A DNA stretch of 53,854 bases from Bacillota bacterium (lineage in GTDB: Bacteria > Bacillota > SHA-98 > Ch115 > JABLXJ01): contig DUMQ01000001.1 of the NCBI GenBank assembly GCA_012839815.1, positions 1 to 53,854 on the forward strand, written 5' to 3'. Shown piece by piece: positions 15,857-24,724 of this stretch. Under the pieces are notes generated by a model that saw only the letters and a list, made by a program, of their open reading frames with translations, had not been told where the DNA came from and ran no database searches. Each line of letters begins with the position of its first letter. Position 1 is the stretch's first letter. The translations under genes were made by a program, and so were the position numbers.

Positions 15857-16183
15857 ATGGATTACGGGATGTCGCAGGTGATGGGTCTACTCAGCCCCGC
15901 CACTGCAGCGCAGCAACTCAAGGCGCAGCCCGCGCCGGGAGGCGGAGGGGCTGATGCGTTTGTAGAGAGTTTCAGCCAGGTCCTCAGCGACGCGTTGAAC
16001 CAGGTAAATGCCTTACAGCTGAGAGCCGATACCATGGCGCAAAGATTCGCGACGGGCGAGATTCGTGATCTCCATCAAGTCATGATCGCCGTCCAGGAAG
16101 CAAGACTCGCATTTGAGCTGACGATGCAGATCAGGAACAAGGTTGTCGATGCCTACCAGGAGATCATGAGGATGCAGGTGTGA
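15857..16183 (+). CDS. fliE: Flagellar hook-basal body protein FliE
   Basis: FliE joins the MS ring to the rod. The C-terminal half is diagnostic: FVESFSQVLSDALNQVNALQ, then GEIRDLHQVMIAVQEARLAF and ELTMQIRNKVVDAYQEIMRM-QV. The N-terminal 35 residues are variable, as usual. 108 residues, ATG 15857, preceded by AAGGGGGCTG; 14 bases after flgC and 4 bases before fliF. Confidence 0.95.
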   Translation: MDYGMSQVMGLLSPATAAQQLKAQPAPGGGGADAFVESFSQVLSDALNQVNALQLRADTMAQRFATGEIRDLHQVMIAVQEARLAFELTMQIRNKVVDAYQEIMRMQV

Positions 16184-16187
16184 GAAG

Positions 16188-17861
16188 ATGGCTATGCCCG
16201 AGGGGAATGCGCAATCTGCAGGGGCCGCTGCGCCCGGGACTCCCGGCGCGCCTGTAGGCGGGGGGACCAGGTTTCCCTTTATAAGCCGGATGACAAGGGG
16301 ACAGAAGATCGCGGCCGGCGCTGGCGGACTCCTGATCATTATAGCCGTGGCGCTGCTACTGCTCAACAGGGAGCCGGGTCCCCGGTTCGTCCCCCTTTAC
16401 ACGGGTCTCAGCACCCAGGATGCCGCGGCTATAGTATCCAAATTAAAGGAATCCAAGGTCCCATACCAGCTTGACGATGGCGGCACGACCATCAGGGTCG
16501 CGGATAAGGACGTATACGACTTGAGGCTCAGCCTGGCCGAACAAGGCCTGCCCCAGGGGGGCGGTGTCGGTTTTGAAATATTTGACAGGACGAATTTCGG
16601 AGTTACGGAGTTTACCCAGAAGGTTAACTATCTCAGAGCCCTCCAGGGCGAGCTCGCCCGCACCATAGCGGAAATGTCCGAGGTAGACCAGGCCAGGGTC
16701 CACCTGGTTATCCCCGAGCAGCGCCTTTATGAGGAGAAGCAACAGGACGCCACTGCATCCGTGCTGCTGAAGCTCGTGCCCGGCGCTACCCTTACGAGGA
16801 GGCAGGTGCAGGGTATTGTCAGGCTCGTGGCGAGCAGTGTTGAAGGGTTAAAGCCTGAGAATGTAACGGTGTTGGACATACACGGGAATGTCCTTTCAAG
16901 TACCGGCACCGGTGAAGATCTTGCGCTTTCAGCGCTGACCACCACCCAGCTGGAGGCCAAAAAGGCTATTGAAAGGGACATGGAAACCCGTCTCCAGAGC
17001 ATGCTCGACCGCGTCCTGGGACCTATGAAGGCCGTGGCGAGGGTAAACGCTGATATCAATTTCGACAAGAAGGAATCGAGCAGCGAGATATACGAGCCGG
17101 GCCCGAACGGCCAGGGGATCGTCAGGAATAGCAAGAGAAGCGAAGAGACCGTAAGGATAACAGGTGGCACGGCCGGGGCGGTTCCCGGGGTCACATCCAA
17201 CGTCCCCACAGGCGGCCTGGGGGGTATCCCTACATATCAAGCCGTCGGCCCAACGGGTTCGGAGGACCGTCGTAAGACTGAAGAGATAACAAATTATGAG
17301 ATAACAAAGAGGGTTGAACATACAGTCAAGGCGCCCGTGGAGCTGAGGAAGCTCTCCGTGGCGGTTATGGTGGACAGCTCGCTCCAGCCGGCACAGGTTG
17401 ATGCCGTGAGGCAGGCGGTGGCGGCTGCCGCGGGCATCGACCCGGCCAGGGGCGATTCCTTGACGGTAGCGAGCGTCCCGTTCGACACATCCTGGCTCGA
17501 CCAGGAAAGGAAGGCCATGGAGCTCGAAGCCGCGGCAGCCGCCAGGCGGGCAGCGCGCAAGGGCTTGGTGGCGGCGCTCTCTTCAAACCTTTCATACCTT
17601 ATAGCAGGGCTTGTTCTCCTCATCCTCGCCACGGCCACCCTCGTGATGTTGAGGCGCCGGAGGGCGCTGGCGGGGGCGGCAGCCGGGGAGGAGGAGTTCA
17701 GCGGGTTCGAGTTCATGCCTGAGGCGGCGACCGCGGCAGAGCCGGAGGTCAGCGAGGAGGACCAGGAATCTCCTGAAGAACAGATTGCGCTCCTCGCTCG
17801 CTCGCAACCCGAGAATGTGGCTAGGGTGATCGAGACCCTGATCGAGGAAGGCAAGAAGTGA
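16188..17861 (+). CDS. fliF: Flagellar MS-ring protein FliF
   Basis: FliF assembles the MS ring in the cytoplasmic membrane, the base of the flagellum. Membrane segments lie near 44-62 (IAAGAGGLLIIIAVALLLL) and 468-488 (LIAGLVLLILATATLVML). Between them is the YscJ/FliF ring-building domain (FVPLYTGLSTQDAAAIVSKL; VNYLRALQGELARTIAEM; ARVHLVIPEQ) and the FliF-specific domain. The C-terminus QIALLARSQPENVARVIETL-IEEG binds FliG. 557 residues is normal. Its TGA is only one base before the fliG start. Confidence 0.96.
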   Translation: MAMPEGNAQSAGAAAPGTPGAPVGGGTRFPFISRMTRGQKIAAGAGGLLIIIAVALLLLNREPGPRFVPLYTGLSTQDAAAIVSKLKESKVPYQLDDGGTTIRVADKDVYDLRLSLAEQGLPQGGGVGFEIFDRTNFGVTEFTQKVNYLRALQGELARTIAEMSEVDQARVHLVIPEQRLYEEKQQDATASVLLKLVPGATLTRRQVQGIVRLVASSVEGLKPENVTVLDIHGNVLSSTGTGEDLALSALTTTQLEAKKAIERDMETRLQSMLDRVLGPMKAVARVNADINFDKKESSSEIYEPGPNGQGIVRNSKRSEETVRITGGTAGAVPGVTSNVPTGGLGGIPTYQAVGPTGSEDRRKTEEITNYEITKRVEHTVKAPVELRKLSVAVMVDSSLQPAQVDAVRQAVAAAAGIDPARGDSLTVASVPFDTSWLDQERKAMELEAAAAARRAARKGLVAALSSNLSYLIAGLVLLILATATLVMLRRRRALAGAAAGEEEFSGFEFMPEAATAAEPEVSEEDQESPEEQIALLARSQPENVARVIETLIEEGKK

Positions 17862-17862
17862 C

Positions 17863-18879
17863 ATGATAACAGATACGTCCGAGCTTACTGGGAAGCAGAA
17901 AGCGGCAATAATCATGGTCACACTTGGGCCCGAGCTCTCGGCCCAGGTCTTCAAGCATCTCAATGAGGACCATATGGAGCAGCTCACCCTCGAGATAGCC
18001 AACCTGAGGAGGGTATCTCCCGAAGTGAGGAGGGCCGTTGCAAAGGAATTTTACCAGCTCTGCGTGGCCAGGCAGTACATCCTGGAAGGCGGGCTCGACT
18101 ACGCCCGGCAGCTCCTGGAGAGGGCGCTTGGCACCTCCAGGGCGATTGAGATACTGTCGCGGCTCGCGGTGTCGCTGGGGACGGCTCCTTTCGATTTTGT
18201 GCGTAACATCGATCCCAAACAGCTCCTGAGCTTCATCGAGAATGAGCACCCGCAGACTATTGCGCTCGTCGTGGCTCACCTTAAAGCTGAGCAGGCGGCG
18301 GCCGTCCTCTCGGGCCTCCCGGCGGATCTGAGGGCGGATGTGGCGATGCGGGTGGCGACGATGGACAGGACGGCACCGGAGGTTGTGCGCGATGTGGGCA
18401 AGCTCCTCGAGGAGCGGATGGCCTCCCTCGGGAGCGAAGGTTTCAAGGCGGCCGGCGGCGTTAAGACCCTGGTGCAGGTCCTCAACAAGGTGGACCGGGG
18501 AACAGAGAAGAGCATCCTCGAGCAATTCGAGCAGAAGAATCCCGAGCTCGCCGAGGAGGTCAAGCGCCTCATGTTCGTATTCGAGGATATTATCTTCCTC
18601 GACGACCGGTCGATCCAGGCGGTTTTGCGAGAGGTGGATACAAAGGATCTCGCCCTTGCCTTGAAGGCCGCCAGCGCGGAGGTGCAGGAGAAGATATTCA
18701 AGAATATGTCGGAGCGGGCGGCCTCCATGTTGAAAGAGGACATGGAGTTTATGGGGCCCGTGCGGCTCAGGGTTGTCGAGGATGCCCAGCAGAAGATAGT
18801 AAACATCATCCGCAAGCTCGAGGCTGCCGGGGAGATTACCATCGCCAGGGGAACAAGGGAGGACGAGATCCTTGTCTAG
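17863..18879 (+). CDS. fliG: Flagellar motor switch protein FliG
   Basis: FliG is the C-ring subunit that binds FliF and meets the stator. The 338-residue protein shows LTGKQKAAIIMVTLGPELSA (FliF-binding N domain), the EHPQTIALVVAHL and MDRTAPEVVRDVGKLLEERM middle-domain motifs that bind FliM, and the torque helix region FEDIIFLDDRSIQAVLREVD with conserved charged residues. Family length is about 335. It is closely packed between fliF and fliH. Confidence 0.96.
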   Translation: MITDTSELTGKQKAAIIMVTLGPELSAQVFKHLNEDHMEQLTLEIANLRRVSPEVRRAVAKEFYQLCVARQYILEGGLDYARQLLERALGTSRAIEILSRLAVSLGTAPFDFVRNIDPKQLLSFIENEHPQTIALVVAHLKAEQAAAVLSGLPADLRADVAMRVATMDRTAPEVVRDVGKLLEERMASLGSEGFKAAGGVKTLVQVLNKVDRGTEKSILEQFEQKNPELAEEVKRLMFVFEDIIFLDDRSIQAVLREVDTKDLALALKAASAEVQEKIFKNMSERAASMLKEDMEFMGPVRLRVVEDAQQKIVNIIRKLEAAGEITIARGTREDEILV

Positions 18880-19639
18880 CGGCGTGATGAAGGCCTCATC
18901 CGCAAGCCGGCTCGACCTCGCCCGGGCGGAGTTTCTACATAGACAAGTGACGAAGCGTGAATCGCCTTTGCCGGTCTCGGCGGATGATCCCGACAGGATC
19001 ATCGAGGAAGCCATGGCGAAGGCGGAGGCGATCGTGGAAGAGGCAAATGCCCGGGCCAAAACCATTATCGAGGATGCCCACAGGTCTGCGAAGGCCGCGA
19101 TAGAAGAGGCGGAGTCGAGGGCCGCCGAAATAGAGGAAACGGCCAGGTTAAAAGGGTACGAAGAGGGTTACCAGAGGGGTCGCGAGGAGGCGCTTGGGCA
19201 GGCCAAGGATTTGATCAACCTCCTGGAGGATGCGCGTCACGCGCTGGTTTCCCTGCGGAGGGATGTAATCCGCAGGGCTGAAAGCGATATAGCCGGCCTC
19301 GCCGTGAGCATTGCCGAGAAGATCCTGCACCAGAAGATAGAAGCCGATGAGTCTGTGGTGCTGGGGATGGTAAAGGAAGCATTATTGCATGTCAAGGACA
19401 GCGGTTTTGTAAGGATCAGAGTCAGCCCCTGGGATATTGAGAGGGTTACCGTATTCAAGGATGATCTGGCCAAGATGGTGAAGGACGCCGGAGAGATTGC
19501 GATCGAGCAGGATCCCCGCGTTGAGCAGGGTGGTTGCATAATCGAGACCGAGTTCGGGACGGTCGACGCCAGGATCCGGCGCCAGCTTTCAGAGATCAAG
19601 GAAGTGTTACAGAATGGCCATGGCCTTAACGTCACATGA
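18872..19639 (+). CDS. fliH: Flagellar export regulator FliH
   Basis: FliH dimers hold and regulate the export ATPase FliI. Residues 45-105 form a long Ala/Glu coiled coil (EEANARAKTIIEDAHRSAKA) ending in the FliH G-Y-E-E-G-Y-Q-R-G-R-E-E-A segment; the C-terminal half fits the V-ATPase E-subunit-like domain (VSIAEKILHQKIEADESVVL; RVSPWDIERV; GGCIIETEFGTVDARI). The TTG at 18872 is favoured since GGGAGGA stands about 8 bases before it; ATG 18887 is the alternative. Overlaps fliG by 8 bases and fliI by 26. Confidence 0.9.
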   Translation: MSSGVMKASSASRLDLARAEFLHRQVTKRESPLPVSADDPDRIIEEAMAKAEAIVEEANARAKTIIEDAHRSAKAAIEEAESRAAEIEETARLKGYEEGYQRGREEALGQAKDLINLLEDARHALVSLRRDVIRRAESDIAGLAVSIAEKILHQKIEADESVVLGMVKEALLHVKDSGFVRIRVSPWDIERVTVFKDDLAKMVKDAGEIAIEQDPRVEQGGCIIETEFGTVDARIRRQLSEIKEVLQNGHGLNVT

Positions 19640-20996
19640 ATCCGGAAAAGCTGTGCTTGAATCCCCTGGTGAATCTCCCAGCTCCGCGCCGGCCAGGTAT
19701 CTCCAGCTCCTGAAGTCCGTTGACCCCATAAAGGCCGTGGGGAGGGTAACCCAGGCCATTGGGTTGGTTATAGAGTCCAGGGGTCCGAAGGCGAGGATCG
19801 GTGAGCTCTGTCGCATATCCAATACCAGGCGGGACGGGGAGACGGGCTGGACATGGGCTGAGGTGGTCGGCTTCAGAGAGGAGAAGGTCTTGTTGATGGC
19901 GCTCGGCGACCGGAACGGGATAGAGCCCGGGAGCGAGGTCGTTGCCACAGGCCGGGCGTTATCGGTGAGGGTGGGGCCGGGGTTGTTGGGCAGGGTCATA
20001 GATGGACTCGGCAACCCCATCGATGGCAAGGGTCCTATCGACTGGGAGGACGAGTACCCTATAGAGCAATTGCCACCCGACCCCCTTTCACGGAAGAGGA
20101 TACAGGAGCCGCTTGCTTTAGGGGTGAGGGCCATCGATGGCATCCTCACGTGCGGCAAGGGCCAGAGGGTTGGGATCTTTTCGGGCAGCGGGGTTGGGAA
20201 GAGCACGCTCCTGGGGATGATAGCCCGGAACACGACGGCGGACGTGAACGTTATCGCCCTGATCGGGGAGAGGGGGCGAGAGGTCCGGGAATTTATCGAA
20301 AAGGACCTGGGCGACGAGGGCCTGGCGCGATCAGTCGTGATCGTAGCTACATCGGACAAGGCTGCTCTAGTTCGCTTGAAAGGGGCGCTGCTCGCCACGG
20401 CTGTGGCTGAATATTTTAGGGATATGAACAAGGATGTCATGTTGATGATGGATTCCTTGACGAGGTTTGCGATGGCCCAGAGGGAGATCGGGCTCGCCAT
20501 CGGTGAACCCCCGACGACCAGGGGCTATACACCCTCGGTATTTTCGCTCCTGCCAAGGTTGCTTGAGAGAGCCGGGACATCGTCCCGCGGGAGCATAACC
20601 GGGCTCTACACGGTTCTTGTTGAGGCTGACGACATGAATGAGCCGATCGCTGATGCGGCGCGGAGCATTTTGGACGGTCATATCGTCCTGACCAGAGAAC
20701 TCGCTGCGGCCAACCATTACCCCGCCATAGATGTCCTGTCGAGTGTAAGCAGGGTCATGGTCGACATAACCTCCAAGGAGCATCAGGCGGCCGCCAACAG
20801 GCTGAGGGATGTTCTCGCGACCTACAAGGAGGCACAAGACCTTATAAATATCGGTGCCTACGTTGCAGGCAGCAACCCCAAGATAGATTACGCCTTGAGC
20901 GTCCTGGAGGAGGTCAATGCCTTCCTGAGACAGGACATGTATGAGAGGGCCGATTATACCGAGACAGTGGAGCGGGTCAAGAGCATATTCAGGTAG
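19614..20996 (+). CDS. fliI: Flagellum-specific export ATPase FliI
   Basis: FliI is the hexameric ATPase that energises export of rod, hook and filament subunits. Walker A is GIFSGSGVGKSTLLG near residue 186; Walker B (VMLMMDSLTRFAMAQREIGL) and the AIGEPPTTRGYTPSVFSLLP-RLLER block are diagnostic for the T3SS/FliI branch of the F1-like ATPases. 460 residues, slightly long at the N-terminus (about 20 extra residues); GTG or ATG starts further in are possible. AAGGAAGTG precedes ATG 19614. Confidence 0.96.
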   Translation: MAMALTSHESGKAVLESPGESPSSAPARYLQLLKSVDPIKAVGRVTQAIGLVIESRGPKARIGELCRISNTRRDGETGWTWAEVVGFREEKVLLMALGDRNGIEPGSEVVATGRALSVRVGPGLLGRVIDGLGNPIDGKGPIDWEDEYPIEQLPPDPLSRKRIQEPLALGVRAIDGILTCGKGQRVGIFSGSGVGKSTLLGMIARNTTADVNVIALIGERGREVREFIEKDLGDEGLARSVVIVATSDKAALVRLKGALLATAVAEYFRDMNKDVMLMMDSLTRFAMAQREIGLAIGEPPTTRGYTPSVFSLLPRLLERAGTSSRGSITGLYTVLVEADDMNEPIADAARSILDGHIVLTRELAAANHYPAIDVLSSVSRVMVDITSKEHQAAANRLRDVLATYKEAQDLINIGAYVAGSNPKIDYALSVLEEVNAFLRQDMYERADYTETVERVKSIFR

Positions 20997-21032
20997 GTCA
21001 TATTCGGGTAAATCAGGTAGAGGTGGTAGCGG

Positions 21033-21518
21033 ATGCCAGTGCAGAAACGCAGATTCCGGCTCGACCCGGTGCTCAAGGTCCGGAAGATACGCGAGGACGT
21101 TCTCGTCAAGGAGCTTGCGGACCTGCGAAAGCGCGAGGAGGATGAGAAGTTCCTCCTTTCGATGCTCACACGCGAGCGGGAGGCGGCGGCGGGAGAGCTT
21201 CGCCAGGGCATCCGGCCCGGGGAGGAAGAGGTGGATGTAGCTAAGGCTTTGCTTTACCATGCTTACATGGAAAAGCTTTCGATGGATATTCATACAGAGG
21301 CTGGGATTCTTGAAAACCTGGGGACCGAGATCCGGGTAAAGAGGGGCCAGGTTGTAAAGGCCAGCCAGGAGAGACGCATAATGGAGAGGTTGAAGGAGAA
21401 AAAGCTGGCTGAGTGGCGCGAGACTGAGCTCAGGTCCGAGCAGAACCTCATGGACGAGATAGGGACAGTCGCGCACGGCCGCAAGGTGTATTCCCGTTCC
21501 CTCGCCCAGGAAAGATAA
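21033..21518 (+). CDS. fliJ: Flagellar export chaperone FliJ
   Basis: FliJ is a coiled-coil stalk protein that couples FliI to the export gate. The 161-residue product is almost wholly helical and charged; RFRLDPVLKVRKIREDVLVK at the N-terminus and EKKLAEWRETELRSEQNLMD-EIGTVAHGR near the end fit the family, as does its place directly after fliI. AGAGGTGGTAGCGG precedes ATG 21033. The identification depends on position as much as on sequence. Confidence 0.88.
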   Translation: MPVQKRRFRLDPVLKVRKIREDVLVKELADLRKREEDEKFLLSMLTREREAAAGELRQGIRPGEEEVDVAKALLYHAYMEKLSMDIHTEAGILENLGTEIRVKRGQVVKASQERRIMERLKEKKLAEWRETELRSEQNLMDEIGTVAHGRKVYSRSLAQER

Positions 21519-21628
21519 ACACCTGCCTCCCCCCTCACTTGAGTGGCAAGTGAAAGGACTCCCGGGCGAGGGAGATAAGACTGGAAATCAGCCGCAGCAG
21601 GAAATCAGCGGGAAGGAGGTGACGGAAG

Positions 21629-23629
21629 ATGCAGGGACAGGTTGTAACTGTTGGAGTTGGGTTTGGGAGTGGAGTTGGGAGCCTGGAGGCCGGGGTATCC
21701 ACGCCGAAACCCTCCGTGGTGAGAGATGGAGTAATGGCGGGAGATTGGACAACCGCCTTCTGGAGCTTGCTGCTCCTTGAAATCGGGGCGCAGGGGGGTC
21801 CGGCGCCCGGGGAACCCGTGCAAGCAGCGCCTATACAAAATCAAGATCAAGACCAAGAGACTGCGCGATGGCAAGATCCGCCGGTTGCGGGTTCGCCGGA
21901 GTCCTTACCGGTTCAGGCCCAGATCCAGGCTCAGGCTCAGATTCAGAGTCAGAGCCAGGCCCAGGCCGAGGCCCGGAGTCAGGCCTGGATCCAAACTCAG
22001 GATCAGGCTCCAATGCCGCATACCCCCGGGGCAGGCCTGGGTATAAATCCGTATACATTAGATGAAAGGGAGCCGGGAGGCGCGGAGTTGCTCTCTGCGA
22101 AGCCGCCCCTTGCGCGCTCACACGTTGCGCCGGCCCTGGTTGCCGGCGAGGCCAGCGAGCCCGGGGTACCGGCCAGGGAAGCAAAGGATTCGGGTACGGT
22201 AATGAACTCCGGCGCAGCCGTGAAGCAGAGGCAGGATTCTGTTGAGGGCCATCCCGCGCGAGGGGCGAGGCACGGGGCTGGGGAGCCTGGGGCGGCGCAG
22301 GCTCGCGCCCATAGTCGCGCCCACAATGGAGACGTGGTCGCTCATCAGGCGGCCAGCGGGACAACGGGCGCTGCAAAGGCTCACGGGGAGCGAGGGCCCG
22401 GGGAGAATGCCGGGAAGATCGACCCCGAGATGGTGCAGGTCATAAGGGATGTTATGGCGAGGTCGGCCCGGATCATCCAGGGTCAGGGCGAAGCCGCGGA
22501 CCCTACCCGTCGCGGGCAAGATATGGCGGCGCGCGCGCCCGGAACATGGGAGACGGGTTACCGGGGCGCTCAGGCTGAGGTCGAGGAACAAGGACAAGAG
22601 CAACTACAAGGGCGGCCGCTATCTGGTACGCCGGGAGATGGTACACAGGTTAATCCCCCGGCTGGTTCTGGAGAAAGTCCGAGGGGCGGGGGCAACCCCG
22701 TAGTGCACAATGCCCCGGGCGGGCGGGATGACTCACCTGCCAGCATGTCTACGGTTCACTACGACCCGGTTCACTCCGGTGCCGCGGTGGCCGAGGGATT
22801 CCCCGCATCGTCGGGCCGGCATCATGAGCCGTATGCCGCCAGGAGCGGACGCCGGCAGGGTGATGGAGGATTTGAAGCCGGGGCCGGGGAAGCCTGGGCC
22901 GGGCGCGAGGTGGAGAGGGAGGTTGTCAGGTCCGGCCAAGTCACGGGAGAACCGGGCGGAGGCTCGGACGCAGGCGTATACCGGCATATACACGGCCGGG
23001 AAACCGCGGCCGTGTGGGCGGGGCAGGATAAGGGTCAGAACCCGCAGCAACACCAGGACCCGCGGCAGCGGGGCCAGGACGAGCGCCAGCAGGCGGTGGG
23101 CGCAGTCCAGCACACGGGCGAGATCTCTAAGCCCGGGCAGCAGCTGGATCTCAGGGATAAAGCAGCCCCGGAACCCCTGCGGTCCCTGGCGAACGAGGTC
23201 GTGGCCCAGGTCGTTGAGAGGGCTGGCCTGAGGCTCAGGGAGGGCCGTACAGAGATGACGGTCCAGCTCAGGCCCGATTACCTCGGACGTATTCATATCA
23301 GGATCACAGATGACGCCGGGATTCTCACAGCAGGGATCCGGACGGAGAGCGAAGCCGCGCGGGCGCTGATCGAGGCGGGGCTCCCTCAGCTCAAGACCTC
23401 TCTCGCAAGTCAGGGCTTCAATATCGAGCAATTCACGGTCTTCGTCGGTCCGGGGCACGGGGCACCTCAATTTGAATTTGAACGGGGCGGCAGGTGGCAG
23501 GATATGGGCCAGAGAGAGGGCAGCCGCCCGGGTGGTGGAGCCGTGAGGAAGCTGGATGTGAGGGCGATTGGGACCGCGTGGCCTCCTGCTTCACGAGGGG
23601 GCGCGGGCCTCATAGATTACGCTGTTTAA
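21629..23629 (+). CDS. fliK: Flagellar hook-length control protein FliK
   Basis: FliK is secreted during hook growth and switches export specificity through its C-terminal domain. Residues about 505-625 match the Flg_hook domain (LRLREGRTEMTVQLRPDYLG, RIHIRITDDAGILTAGIRTE, and LPQLKTSLASQGFNIEQFTV). The preceding 500 residues are low complexity: a Gln-rich stretch near 70-130 (QAQIQAQAQIQSQSQAQAEA), then long Gly/Ala/Arg/His/Pro-rich disorder. 666 residues is long for the family. AAGGAGGTGACGGAAG precedes ATG 21629. The skewed composition produces open frames on both strands that are not genes. Confidence 0.9.
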   Translation: MQGQVVTVGVGFGSGVGSLEAGVSTPKPSVVRDGVMAGDWTTAFWSLLLLEIGAQGGPAPGEPVQAAPIQNQDQDQETARWQDPPVAGSPESLPVQAQIQAQAQIQSQSQAQAEARSQAWIQTQDQAPMPHTPGAGLGINPYTLDEREPGGAELLSAKPPLARSHVAPALVAGEASEPGVPAREAKDSGTVMNSGAAVKQRQDSVEGHPARGARHGAGEPGAAQARAHSRAHNGDVVAHQAASGTTGAAKAHGERGPGENAGKIDPEMVQVIRDVMARSARIIQGQGEAADPTRRGQDMAARAPGTWETGYRGAQAEVEEQGQEQLQGRPLSGTPGDGTQVNPPAGSGESPRGGGNPVVHNAPGGRDDSPASMSTVHYDPVHSGAAVAEGFPASSGRHHEPYAARSGRRQGDGGFEAGAGEAWAGREVEREVVRSGQVTGEPGGGSDAGVYRHIHGRETAAVWAGQDKGQNPQQHQDPRQRGQDERQQAVGAVQHTGEISKPGQQLDLRDKAAPEPLRSLANEVVAQVVERAGLRLREGRTEMTVQLRPDYLGRIHIRITDDAGILTAGIRTESEAARALIEAGLPQLKTSLASQGFNIEQFTVFVGPGHGAPQFEFERGGRWQDMGQREGSRPGGGAVRKLDVRAIGTAWPPASRGGAGLIDYAV

Positions 23630-23707
23630 ATGATTGCCCTGGCGTAGTTTTATATGGCCCGGCGGGTGACGATAACAAACAAGTTATGTTCCAGGGAGGT
23701 GTGAACG

Positions 23708-24139
23708 TTGGATATAGCAGGGATAAGAGGCGAATTGATGGCTACGTCCCGGGGCGCTGCCACTCAAACGGCCTCTGGGCCCACAGCCGCCGGCGGCGAG
23801 CTGGGAAAGGATGAGTTCTTGAAGCTCCTTATTACACAGCTCAAGTGCCAGACGGTGACAGACCCGACCGATCAGAAGGAATTCATAGCCCAGATGGCGC
23901 AGTTTTCGGCGCTGGAACAGATGCAAAACCTCAACCGGAGCTTCACAGAGCTCATGCATATGCAACTCGCCACCCAGGCATGCAGCCTCATCGGGCATAA
24001 GGTCGAGGCGGTCGTTGACAACCAGGACAAGATCGCAGGCGTTGTATCAGCCGTTACATTCCAGGATGGGATCCCCATGCTCCAGGTGGACGGGCATAAC
24101 ATCGCGTTATCCCAGGTCACCGGCATCTTCCCGGCATGA
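23708..24139 (+). CDS. flgD: Flagellar hook assembly (cap) protein FlgD
   Basis: FlgD caps the growing hook. GGELGKDEFLKLLITQLKCQ, then TDPTDQKEFIAQMAQFSALE-QMQNL is the FlgD N-terminal signature; the C-terminal part (SLIGHKVEAVV... VDGHNIALSQVTGIFPA) is the short form common in Bacillota, without the long Ig-like domain. 143 residues. The TTG at 23708 lies 7 bases after AGGGAGGTG and is preferred to the ATG ten codons later. Confidence 0.93.
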   Translation: MDIAGIRGELMATSRGAATQTASGPTAAGGELGKDEFLKLLITQLKCQTVTDPTDQKEFIAQMAQFSALEQMQNLNRSFTELMHMQLATQACSLIGHKVEAVVDNQDKIAGVVSAVTFQDGIPMLQVDGHNIALSQVTGIFPA

Positions 24140-24624
24140 CCCAGGGCCGCAGGATAGAATGGAGGGCACGGGACGGAACGGAGGGGATGACGGTGGTTGA
24201 GAGGCTGAATGCGAATGGCTCAGGTTACGTCGGCAGACCAGGTTACGCCACACCCGTTGTCACCCCGGCCCGGGGGCCCGAGGTGACGCGTGGAGGACCA
24301 GGGGCTGCCGCGGGAACAGGTGGACGCATCGAGCGGTTTGACTCGGTCCTACGTGCCGCCGTGGCGGAGCAGGGCGTCAGGTTTTCCGCACACGCTGAGG
24401 CGCGTATGAGGCTGAGGAATATAAGGCTTTCGAGCCAGGACATGGAGAAGCTGAACACCGCGGTCGCAAGAGCTGCGGCGAAGGGCGCGAAGGAATCGCT
24501 CGTGCTGATGGACAGACTGGCGCTGGTGGTGAGCATCGAGAACCGGACGGTCATAACGGCGATCGACAGTGCGAGCGCCAAGGAGAACGTCTTTACGAAC
24601 ATCGATAGCGCCGTGATCATCTAA
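24136..24624 (+). CDS. Small flagellar operon protein (TIGR02530/DUF3766-like)
   Basis: The C-terminal two thirds, VRFSAHAEARMRLRNIRLSS, then AVARAAAKGAKESLVLMDRL and VSIENRTVITAIDSASAKEN-VFTNIDSAVII, match the conserved flagellar operon protein found between flgD and flgE in many Bacillota. Its role is not established; the position suggests hook assembly. The first 60 residues are disordered. ATG 24136 overlaps the flgD stop as ATGA, but GGAGGGG at 24180 stands 6 bases before GTG 24193, which may be the true start. Confidence 0.82.
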   Translation: MTQGRRIEWRARDGTEGMTVVERLNANGSGYVGRPGYATPVVTPARGPEVTRGGPGAAAGTGGRIERFDSVLRAAVAEQGVRFSAHAEARMRLRNIRLSSQDMEKLNTAVARAAAKGAKESLVLMDRLALVVSIENRTVITAIDSASAKENVFTNIDSAVII

Positions 24625-24724
24625 ACGGGCCGGACCTCTAGGAGGGGGCCCGGGGCCGCCGAACGACTGAGGCGGCAACCAGTAAGCCTTAAAGGCAGCA
24701 AGCCCAGAGGAGGTCGATGAAACC

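Noticed and set aside
21777-23231. Several overlapping Arg/Pro/Gly-rich frames on both strands within fliK
   Set aside because: They follow from the extreme composition of the fliK middle region; none has a ribosome binding site or family resemblance.
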